DNA from: Girardinichthys multiradiatus
Lineage: Eukaryota; Chordata; Actinopteri; Cyprinodontiformes; Goodeidae
Reading direction: 5' to 3'
NCBI RefSeq assembly: GCF_021462225.1
Contig: NC_061800.1
Location: 16,910,749 to 16,974,748 of the forward strand
DNA length: 64,000 bases
Of the stretch, positions 1 to 11,900 are shown piece by piece. The notes beneath the pieces are model-generated. The model was not told the DNA's origin. It did not search any database and worked only from the letters and a program-made list of their open reading frames with translations. How positions within the stretch are numbered: position 1 is the first letter of the stretch; each line of letters starts with the position of its first letter. The position numbers and the translations under genes were made by a program.

Positions 1-1040
1 AACAGACTTTGCTTTGATTTTAGACACTGATCTGTATCTCAAAGGCCTGAATTTTTCCCACAACATTTAACCCATGTCCTCTCGTTTGTTTAGATGTCTG
101 GAAACTGGCAAGCGTTCCAACCTCCAAAGTTATTCAGTCCATCCCGGCTTTTACAATGCAAGAAACACATTGCAAATATGTACGTTTCTTATGGTCCTGG
201 TTGATATTGTCAATAAAACAAACGTCTTGTGAATTACTTTGGTGTCATGTTTGAACTTGAGTCCACCCCTCTCCTGTCTCTCCGTATTCATGCAATGAAA
301 CCTGAGAAATGGAAATCAGTTCGATGTCACAGAGCCTGAACACGAAATGACAAGAAAATAACCATGAATAACATTGACCACCCTTCTTACCCTCCTAGGA
401 AAATACTTTAAAAAGAGATCCAAAATGAAAAGTAATCCGTGCACACTGTTTATCAATGCCAGTGATACCCCCCTACATTCCCTGCAGCTGTTTGGCTGCT
501 TTAACTGCTGCCTCCAAACTGAAATCCAAGAAGAGTATCTGTAAGGAATTAAGGGATGGTGTCCTACCCTTCTACAGATTACAAAGCTTTGCTTCCAAAC
601 CAAATGCATACAATGCACATTAATATCCCAAACCTGCCGGCACCAACCTCAATTCTGATAGTTCTCTGTCATTCTTTATTAATTTGATCCCAGTAACAGA
701 CATGCAGCTGATGTTGGAATAAATTAATCTGTTAATTGGGATCTCCATATGTTTCTTTGTTTCTTTCAGGTACATGAATTGGTTTTTCAGCACCATCTTG
801 AGGAATCTACTTGACACAGCAAGAAACTCAAAAACTACTTTGATGCAGGGTTCAACTTTAGCTGAACAGCTGAGGTCCATTTTTCAGATAATCACAAATA
901 TTTGCAAAGACGTGGACTGGTGCTCCCTTAGAGATAAGTGCAAGAGGGAAAATTATAATACAGTACCGTAAACACCATGTTTATGCTACATTTAAATAGT
1001 GAGGTTTTTGAAGATGTATGCATCAATAATTAAGTATAAC
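1..1040. other. Intergenic, no gene recognised
   Basis: AT-rich sequence downstream of ASMTL. The short open frames here (for example 774-971) have no recognisable domain, splice context or conserved motif. Confidence 0.5.
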
Positions 1041-1620
1041 TTTACAGTGAGGAAGTCAAACAGCTAAAGAACCGGTGCAGTGAGAAAACCTGGTGCTCAA
1101 TGTGGAAAACAAGGAAGGACACGATTAACTTGTGGAGATCACGACCTGAGCACAAACCTTTCATCATCAGCAACCATTCAACAGAAAGTGGACAGCATCA
1201 AGTTCCTGTTACAGAAGACAACCTTCCCTAGTTGAAGAACACGAAGAGGATCGTGATGCGATCCAAGCAGAGACTGGACTTTCTTACGAAACTGAAACAA
1301 GCAGCACTCCCAGCCAGCACATCCACCACAGATTGGCTGTTTAGTGTGATGAAGTACTGCATGTGAATGTGATGCTCCAGCTGTAATATGGCAGACAAGA
1401 GAGCCCAGCAGAGGATAGTGAGGGGAGCTGAGAAGATCACTGGAGTGTCCCCACCCTCTGTCTAGGATTTGTATCAGTGTTCCAGAAGTAACCGATCCTG
1501 AACATTGTCACATCCTCTTCATGAAGTTCATATTAACATGAAGCACACAGTCCTGCCTCCAGCAGCAGAAGCATCAAACTGCTATGGTTTTCGTCCGCTA
1601 GCTATTTATAACACCTTTTT
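1040..1620 (+). mobile_element. Decayed LINE fragment (3' part of ORF2)
   Basis: In broken plus-strand frames the translation resembles the C-terminal end of a jockey/CR1/L2-type ORF2. It includes a stretch equivalent to lysine-tryptophan-rich text followed by AQQRIVRGAEKITGVS, then HILF-like and FRPLAIYN-like pieces. Several stops and frameshifts interrupt it. The match is by pattern memory, so the family is unresolved. Confidence 0.5.
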
Positions 1621-2850
1621 TATTCTTTTGAACACTTTTTTTCACAACGCTAGACTTCCCTGAAAAATGTTGTCATGTCTTGTTACATGTTTAGTTTACC
1701 ACAAACGTAAAATACATCAATTTGAATGATCTTCCTTTAGTGTGTTCAACAGTAAATATATACAGTATTTTTTGTCCAAAAGCAACACAGTTTAGCTAAA
1801 GCAATAAAGTTTAATGTCAATTTATTTCATTTGACTCAGTTGTCACGAATGATCAGTTGTCTAACTGAAAGAAGCATAAAATACTAAACTGTTTAGGCCA
1901 TCTAGCAAACACACCATTATGAATGATATCAATAAGAAGGCTGTATGCATCCAACATTTTTGCTATTGCAGCTATATGAAATAGAGCTAGTATGAAAGGG
2001 TGGGGTCCTGTATATTTTATGATATAACAACGATCCTAAAATACATTTAACAAACAGAATCCATCCAATTTTGGCCCAGAGTTGCAAAGGTACATTTTGA
2101 AGTACTAACTTACACAGGTCTTTTATGGAACAAATACTCAATCTCTTGATAGATCAGTTAAGTATAAGAGAAAAATATGTTAGCATACTCTTACCTTTTT
2201 TGGAATTTAAATCTTGTTTTTATGCAAAGTTCGAATAATTGGAAAACGCAGACTGCCAACTGTTCTACAAGGCCGGTAATTTTGTATGGCATTTACAGAC
2301 TGACTTGTCAAAACTCAGTGTGCACCCTGTGTTTAGATAATATTTTTCATTATTCTAATAGTTACATTTTCAATTGTGTAACATGTTACCATCATTTGAA
2401 TTTGCTCTAAAGACATTAAAAACCAATGCACTGATTGGACATCCAATTAATTACGCATGCATTACCAATAACAGAGGCATTGTTTCTGACATTATTAATG
2501 AACTCTATAGTATAATTGAATTAAAAGAAAAGATTACATTTCTTCAATACTCTACAGCAAATATAGCTGAGGGAAGACCTATTATGTAACAATAAAACAG
2601 ATTATTGGAGGTTATTGGATATTGAAAAGCATGGTAAAAGGACATGCAGCTGTAAAATGTCTTCATATTTAGAGTTTGTAAAACAGGAGGATGTCTCTTC
2701 AAAAATCTTCAGAAGATTAAAAAATCTCTCCTACATGTACAGCACGGGAGATTTGTCAACTTTATCAGCTTTCATACCTTCACACAGAAAGTGTTAAACC
2801 TAAAATAAGGACATCTTTAACATGTTTTCATATTTAAAAAAAACCTTAGT
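1621..2850. other. Intergenic, nothing recognised
   Basis: AT-rich sequence between the LINE fragment and the ASMTL 3' end. The small open frames at 2177-2797 look like chance frames in low-GC DNA. Confidence 0.4.
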
Positions 2851-2851
2851 G

Positions 2852-2857
2852 TTTATT
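2852..2857 (-). terminator. asmtl: ASMTL polyadenylation signal (AATAAA)
   Basis: A canonical AATAAA on the minus strand lies about 75 nt past the ASMTL stop codon. It is the first one downstream, giving a very short 3' UTR. Later signals could also be used. Confidence 0.5.
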
Positions 2858-2932
2858 GTTGGTAAAGTGTGAAGACAACCAATAGCACACACCACATTAC
2901 AAAGCTTTAACTGTAGGTAAGGGTGCAGTCAG

Positions 2933-5900
2933 TTATGCTTTGACACACATCATTGAATCTAGAAAGTTGTTTGTGTGTTTCACTTGTACTGTTATGAAAC
3001 CGTGGTCCTTTAAAATTCGACTGTACTCCACCGCACTTCGCTGTTTCCCTTCGCTCATGCTGAGAGCCTGCAGCAGCCCTCGGCTCGGACCGCTCCTGTT
3101 TTCCTCAAGAAAGATCTCGCTCAGCAGGAGGCGGCAGCCTGACAGCAGAAAGTATATGCAAACATGCAACTTTAGAGCATACTAGTAGTTAAGTATTCAG
3201 TGATGTTTTTATACTTCATCAGAGAAAGAATAAAACACTGTACAGGCAACTGGGTGTTTTAGCTTGGCTATTTTCATACACGGTCTCACAGAGCTCTGCA
3301 CCGTTGTGCTATACTAACAAAGAGGCAGTTGATTTTTAGATATTTTTTTATTTTCCAACAACAAATTGCTTGGTTGAAATTATACATTTTTTTGTACCTG
3401 GAGTGCATGCATCTGAAATTTTCCTCAGCAGAATGTGCAGCTTCTCATCAGTCAGATCATGGAGAATTCTCACCAGGATGTACACGTCTGCCTTGGGCAA
3501 TTCGTCTTTTAAAAAGTCTCCTGTTCGAATAGCAGGGAAAAAAGGCATTTTATAGGTACAAAGTGACTGCTCTAATCTTGCTGCATCACTAAGCAATGTA
3601 ACGTGTAGTATCTAACTTACAAAAAACTCAATGATAACTAACCAGCTTTAAAAGTAACTCTTTTGTCTGCGTGCTGCCGTTGAAAAAGTTCACTTATCTC
3701 CACAACAGCAGGCAAATCAAGCACCGTTACAGACAGTTCAGGATAGACTTTAATCAACTCATATGCAATGACACCAGTGCATCCTGTAAAATTGAGAAGA
3801 TCATATGTAGAGGAATGCTTTCTAATTGGAAAACAGCGTAACTACTTGCATTCATTAATTTGTTACCTCCCACGTCGCAGGCTGTTTTATAGCTCGAGAG
3901 GTCAAAGGCCGTTGCTACGTCTGTAGCTGCAACTTTAGCAGAGCTGTGCATGGCATGCATGAATCTTAGTTTCGCTTCTCTGCTGTTACAAAAAGAGTCC
4001 TATAAAGAAATGCAAACAATAAACTGATACGTTGGGCTTTTTGCTGAGGTTTTCATCTGCAATGCATGAATCAGATTCTGAACGTAAAGACGATCACCTC
4101 ACTCATCTCTTTACATTTCTTGACCTTCTCACGCTGGCTGGTTCCCTCCTGCACGGCGCTATCGAGGTGGGAGAACAGGGGCCACAGCGTGTCGTTACAG
4201 TGCTGAATGTAGGCGTGCAGCGAAAAACAAGCATCTGAGCGAAGAAAATGTGAGGCCAGTTCTGTGTTCTCAAATACAGGCTTCGGGTGTCCTGCTAAAA
4301 AATAAAGAAAGAAAAAAAATCATAAAGAAACATAAAGTAAATACATCTTAATTCATGAGAATATCATTGAAACTATATGTTTCAGTTATTCAACAATAAA
4401 ACTTATATTCATTAGACAGAGAGTAATGTATTTTATTATGTTGTAGCCCGTGTCTTTAATAGGTAAGTGTGTATTCTTGAAGCATTGACTACAGCTACAG
4501 TCTATGCCTTGTGAATCTCCTACATACCTTTGAAAGAACTTCATAATCTGCTCATGGCAGGTTCTATCTCTGCATCTTATGCACCTTTTTCTAGCATATA
4601 TTTTTCATCCACTCAACTTTCCAATAATATACCTTGGTGCAGCACTCTGACCAACCAGCTTCTTTACCAATAACCTTTGTGAATTACTCTATGTGTGGAG
4701 GATGTCAAAGGTTTAGCTTTTTGGTCTTATGTGGTATTTTCTAAGAAACTAAATTTTAGGTTTTCATTAGCTGCCAGCCATAAATACATTTTTTATATAA
4801 TTAAAAGCGGGGCAAGCCTATTGTATTAATCCAAGACGTTTCCCTAAACACCTCCAAATGGAGGAACCCAAGAGGCATCCTGATCAGATGCCCAAACCAT
4901 AAGCACCATATAATTTGTTATATTTATTATTTTCATTTTTATTACCCTTTCCAAAAAACATTTTAACTAAATCATTATTACTAAATATTTTTTATTTATA
5001 ATTTTGCCATTATGGATACAAATTCCCTTTGTGCTCCTGTACACCTGCACACATGCAAAGCAGATAGCATAACTATAAATGTAAATTATGAATGTATAGG
5101 ATATGATTTTAGGCTTTTGGAACTAAAGTACTGGCATATATTAACTTTTCTATGACATTCTAATTGAGATGCACTTGTATCTCAATTATACAATCTAAAC
5201 CTTATTAATAAAGCTGTTCAGAGAATACACAGAATTTCAGAGGAATGACTAACTTGTATCTTTGGTCCTCAACAGTCCCAGTGACACACAAGCTTCGAGC
5301 AGTGTCTCGGTCCCCTTCACAGAGGCTTTGATCTCCTGGGCGATCTGCTCCGCATCTAGCCCAGGCTTGTTGTGTAGTAGGTCAAACACGCAGAACTTGG
5401 ATGCTGTAAACAGTGCCTGGAGCAATTTTTGAGAAATTCAGAAAAGATGCTTAGATTACAAGATATTATATTATTTATGAAAGTGTGGTACAGCAGGTAG
5501 ACAATACCAGCAAACATCTTCAAATAAAGAAACACATCTGAAAGTACAACAAAGACTGCTCTGTTCCTGCTCAGGTATCTCCTCTACTACTTCCAACAAG
5601 ATACCTAGCAAACTGATCCACAAAAGGCGAAAGACAGGAACAATGTTTTTACACTGTACATCTTGAACTAAAGTGACACTTTTTTTTTTTTTTAAAGGTG
5701 TCTATGGTCACAACTGCTTTGGTTACCAGGCAGCAGTAGGATTATGATCTACATCCCTGCTTAAAAAATGCCATCTATAAATCAGATACTGATGTCTGGA
5801 TCAGTAAAACTTTTTTTTTATCAACTTCTACTGAAAACCTTCGCAAATAAAAAAGATGGCAGATCACAACTCAGAAACATATTAAGCAGTGAATATCAGG

Positions 5901-8900
5901 TTAGTGATTACTCTTTGTAGCGTGATGTTTGTTCTGATTGTTTTTGGAATTGATGGTCCCTGCTGTGGTTACTGTAAAATGTCCTGCACCAGTCACAACA
6001 GGAATCTGTTGCCAGATATTCTTAACAGCCATCTGTGTGCTAGAGTTGTCAAAATAATGATGTTTCAATATAATGGATAATAGAAAAGTGAATTATTCAA
6101 AGATACTCATTTGCGTCAAATTAATAGATATAAACGGACCCATTCGCATTTGGAAGAGGTGCGACAATTTGGGCAAATGACAATGGGTCAGTTTATGTTG
6201 AAATTTTAAACTCTGCTAAGATGTTGAGTACGTCAAAAAAAAAAAAAACATATGCAACCCTCCTTAGCTTAGTTTAGAACTACAAATTACTTATCTAAAA
6301 TACTTTTTTACTTTAACATATTGCCTAAACCCACACTACGTAAATACATTTTATTAGAATATAAATAAGTAAAATACTGGGTGTCCTCTGACTGTAGGGC
6401 ACTGTTGCCAACTTGGTGACTTTGTCACTATATTTAACAATTTTTTTGACTCCCCTCTTTGTTTCTCAAAAAAGGTGACAAGCAACCAATCTAGTGACTT
6501 TTTTCTGTTCTTGGAGACTTTGGGGACTACACGTGAAAGTATGATATCTGCATTTACATTCTGACCAGTAAAAAGAAAATTTCAAAATGACTTCAATCAC
6601 ATTTTGATGGATCAAAACGCCTTTCAAGATATCTCAAATTAGATCACTGAATTTCTCATTTCAGGGTCACACATTCATAATTTCAATTTAAGATGTCTCG
6701 AACTTAAATAGTCAAAACTACATTTTAAATATCTAAATTAAAAAATTGTGCATAAAGCCCCATAGTGTTGCCACTGAGCCTTCAAAACTGTTGCCTGCGG
6801 AAACAGGGTGGCGGCAATGGCGCTCGCTGTTTTTTGACAATAATTTCAGAAAATGCCACAACATTGAAACAGTCCAGCAATATGGGGAGCAGTTTGCGGA
6901 GAACGTGAACCTTATATACTCAAAGACTGCTTAAGAAACCTACAAAGAAATTCACAATACTTTCTCTCCCAATACATATCTTTTCGTGACAACCATATCT
7001 TGTGACTTAAGGAGGCCCTGTTGCTTTTTTATCCCGGAATTTGGCCTTAAAGAAGATGTTATGCCAAAAGCTATAGCAATAGTGTGGTAGAGGAAGTAGC
7101 GGCAACATATTTGACAATATTGTCCAATGCCAGGTTTTTCTCAAAAATGTCTCTGAAAACTTAAAACACAGCTTTATATCAACCGTTAAAAGAGAACACA
7201 TGTACGCAATGTCTATTTATTGAACAATGTTTGCTGTTAAAATAAAATAAACAGCTGCAGCACTAAAAATCGTGTTCAAAATACGAGAATTTGAGTTCAA
7301 TTGGTCTATCATTGCAGACTACTGACTAGCAAACCCAAGTAAGGCTGAAATGCCTTACATAACACCAGATAAATCTGAGATGTTTTGGTTAGACTGAATG
7401 ATTATTGAAGATATCAGTAATATCATTCTGACTAGTCCGAAAGTCAAGAATACAGCTCTAGATATCTAAAAGCAAGTTTAAGATATCTTGAATAATGAGG
7501 TCAAGATATTTTTAATAGGAATTGACTGGTCAGAACAAACACTGAGATGTCTCAAGATTACTTTATGGTTTGTCATAAATAAATTGTTGATATCTGAAAT
7601 ATATGATTTAGATAGTAATTTATTGCAGATATATTGAATTGGAGCCTTCATACATCTTATATTCAATTCAATTCAGAAATACTTTATCAATCCCAAAGAA
7701 GGATCTCCTATAGTGCTCTGTTTAACAGTACATCTGAAGAAGCCTCTGACTGAAGACACTCCGTTGTTGTAGGACAGTCTCATGAAGAGGATGCTCAGGG
7801 TTCTCCATAATGTTCTTCATTTTATGAAGAATCCGTCTCTCCACAATGATCTCCAGAGGTTCCAGAGGAGTCCCCAGAACAGAGCCAGCATTTTTTTATC
7901 AGCTTGTTGAGCTTTTTAAGTCCTTGGCTCTGATGCTGCTTCCCCAGCAGATGATGACAAAAGAGATCATACTCTCCACAACAGACTTATAGAAGATATG
8001 CAGCATCTTGCTGCAAACACAGAAGGACCTAAGCTTCCTCAAGAAATACAGTCTGCTTTGTCCCTTCTTGTAGGTGGCTTCACAGTTGCATCTCCACTCC
8101 AGTCTGTTGTTCAGGTGAACACCGAGATATTTATAGTCCTCCGCCACCTCCACCTCTTCTTCCGTGATGGCCATTGATAGACTCTACAAATATGGCGGCA
8201 ACGTCAGAACGCCGTTAAGCATTCGATAGGGCTTCTACGTATTAATGTCTATGGGTCTGAGCACGAGATATGCTGTGCAGATGCACAGTTCCTCACCACG
8301 CAACTGCAGTACGAATTAACGTAGGAAATGTTAATCAGCTGAAAGCTCAGTCAGCTGCTAAATAGCAAACCAACCAATGTGCCTCTCAGCATTACTCCTT
8401 CGTTTAAGTGTAAAGGCCTTGGAGGCTAATGTGGCCAATAATAACACAGGTAGTGGAGCCAGACGGAAGCAGAGCAGAAAGAAGTAGAAACGTATAGCTA
8501 ACTACCCTGCTGCAGTAGTGGTCTTTACAGAAAATACCACAAACACAGAAATTGTACAGGGCCACTGCTGTATATATATTGCATGGACCAGATCCTTGTT
8601 TACACTGTGAAGAATATGTTTCATATATTATCTTGTCCACTGTTTTGCCAACCAGGGAAGTGACACAAGTTAGAAATAATTCTAAACAAGGGTTGAATTA
8701 TCCCCAACTTACTGGTTTTGCCCTAATTAAGGATGTTAAAATATTGTCATATTATGATCAATCATATTTTTTGCTTTTAACTAGAAGGAACCCTGTTCCT
8801 TCAAAAAATGTTGCAGAGTATTTTTCTTAGTATCGATATGAAGTTGGAATTTTTTGTATCGTGGCAACCTTTTGTGTGCAATAGAGATGTGTAGAGCAGC

Positions 8901-11900
8901 TGAATGCCAAGTTTTTAAGATAAAAGTGTAGGGATCTTTGTGCTGACACTGAGCTCTGTTAGGTCAAACATTTTATCTCCCCATTTTCCTTCAAATTGTT
9001 AGTAATTTCTTGAATTGCACCGCTCAAGGTGGCAGCAGGTTGGAATGGCTCTGTTACTTTTCGTTCTGATTGGTTCTTTTTGGGAACTCAAATTCCTCTT
9101 GCAGTGGATAGAATTGATTTTTTTGGACGATTGTCCTCCCTGGTATCAGATGCTGTACAGCTGGAGGGATTTTTGCTGATGCTTTTTTTACTTTTAGACA
9201 TTGGTTATGATGCGCCACCATGGCAACAGAGTTGTTTTTTTACAACCACGAGCAGCTAATTAATATCTCAAAGCTAAAATAATACTTCAACTACAACCCC
9301 AAATTGAAAAGGAGGTGCTGTGGATGCAGAGCAGGAGCAAAGAGAAGAGAGAGGAGGAAGTTCAAACCAATGTGAGATCGTTAGGAAACAAGTTGGATGA
9401 ACTCGAAGCCCTACAAAGGACCCAGCCAGAGTATCCGGAATGCAGTATTATGTATTTCACTGAGACATGGCTGCAGGATCATATCCTTGACTCCAGCATC
9501 TCTCTGCCAGGCTTTCTGACCATACGAGCAGACAGGGATTTAAAGAGGAGCGGCAAACGCAAGGGAGGTGGACTGGCAGTACTTGTGGACAACAGATGAT
9601 GTAATCCAGGACATGTTACTGTGAAGTGTTGTCTCTGCAGCCCAGATATTGAAGTGTTAGCAATATGTTTTCGTTCATATTATTTACCCCAGAGAGTTGA
9701 CCAGTGTTATTTTGGCAATGGTATACGTTCCACCTTTAGCTGTTGCCGACACTGCATGTGATGCCATCAGCTCAGTTCTTGCCAAGCTACAGACACAAAA
9801 CCCCAATGCGTTTGTAACAATATCTGGTTATTTTAACCATGCTTCACTCTCTGCTACACTTTCAACGTTTCAACAGTTTGTCATCTGCTCTACCAGAGAA
9901 AATAAAACATTGGATTTGTTTTATGCAAATGTCAAGAACTCATACATCTCTAAAGCAAGACCTCCTCTAGGCAATTCAGATCAATCTTGTTTTTCTCTAC
10001 TTGAAATATAAGCCGCTTGTTCAGAGACAACCTGTAATAACGATAACTGAGAAAATGGAGACATCAAGCTGAAGAGGCCCTGCAAGGTTGCTTTGAGGGT
10101 ACACACTGGGACGTACTGTGCCAGCCACATGGAGAGGACATTAATGCCATGACTGAATGTGTGACCGACCATATAAACGTCTGTGTGGATAACATCATCG
10201 CCACCAGAATGGTGAAATGCTTCCCCAACAACAAACCCTGGATCACCAGTGACATGAAGTACCAGCTTAAAAAGAAAAAAAAAAGCCTATAAAAGAGAGG
10301 GAGACTGGAAATTATTGTGAAGTATACAGAAGCAACTTAAAGTCAAGATAAGAGACAGCATGGAGGTGTACAAGAAGAAGCTGGAGGGCAAGCTCCAGCA
10401 AAACAATATGTGGTCAGGGATGAAGAAGATCACAGACTTCAAGCAAAAGGAAGATTGGACTGATGTATGTCTGGACAGAGCCAATGAACTAAACACATTT
10501 TCAATAGGTTCAGTTCAGAAACAAGCTCAGCATCCTCCTCTCCTGCTCACCGCCAAACAGACATCCCACCCTCCTTTGACCCACAGCTTTCCTGTCACAC
10601 CTCAAACGTCTTTTCTTCCCCCTCAGCCATTGACCCTTCTGCTTCTACATGTTTGCCTTCAACTAAATCAGAAGATGCTGATGCTCCCGTTGCCTCCCCC
10701 TTCCACCTGTGTGTCTCAAGTCAGGTGAGGAGACTGAACCAGAATAAGGCTGATTGTGTCAGCCCTAGAGTCCTGAAGGCCTGTGCAGAGCAGCTCTGTG
10801 GGATTCTGCAGCACCTCTTCAACCTTAGCCTGGCCCCAAAGAAGGTTCAGTGTTGTGGAAGACCTCCTGTCTTGTTCCGGTACCAAAAAAAACTCACCAA
10901 TCAGTCCCTAATAAATATAGACCTGTTGCCCTGACATTCAATTCAATTCAATTCAAAGATACTTTATTGATCCCCGAGGGGAAATTAGAATTCCAGTACA
11001 ACCCATCCAAACATACATCATGACACAAGACAAGGGAGACGGGTCACCGAGGCCTTGCTGCCCACTCACAGGCACTGCCCTTGTTAGATGAGAAAAGAGG
11101 CCACATTAGGTAAGTAGAGGGAAAAAAAAAAATCATATTTCACACTTTATCCTTAGCAGGATACAGTTTGAGATTGCAAAAAAACCTCAGCACAAAGAAG
11201 CAACAGTTGACAAAACAACATCATGCCGGGAACGGTGAAGGCGGTGTGCTCAAGATATGTTTATCTTGAGCATGTGTGTGTGTGCGAGTGAGTGTGTGCA
11301 AGTAAGTCCATGAAGCACTGTCACAGAGGCCATTGTCCTTGATGGTTCGTTGGAATGTTCATCAACCGGCCACAAAGTTCTGAGCAGGTCCACAGATGTC
11401 CTCAGGGAAGGGAGGGGGGCAGAGGGAGCAGAGCGCCCTGTTTACATAACTTCCAGGAGAAGTTGAAGATAACCAGCCATCAAGGCCGCGCAGGGGAGCC
11501 AGACTCAGAAAAACAATAATTATTTGGGTTAGGCTGACTCTTAATTTTCCGTCAGCCTTGAGAGTCTTGCTGGTGCTTCACAAAGGCGAATCCAAACAGC
11601 CAAATTCCTGGTCTTTCTGCCAGATCCAAGCGAACAACTTTCTCCAAGATTTATCCCATTTCACCCCTGAGTCCAGGAACCGCAACCTGCCTGCGATCCT
11701 GTATAAGGATCACATCCAGTCTGCGATTCAGCTCACATAACATCTCAGTCTGAGTGTTGATCGCTCTGAAGATCCCATCACACATGCCAGGCAGCCTCAC
11801 AATTGCCAGAACAGCTGCTGACATTCTCCAAATTTCTCGATATGCCAGGTAACCGCTGACTCCAAAAAGCAGAAATCCTGATGTCCAACATCCAATTATA

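Noticed and set aside
9029..9259. 76-codon plus-strand frame before the LINE
   Set aside because: No similarity to a LINE ORF1 or host gene was recognised, and it is within chance length in this composition.
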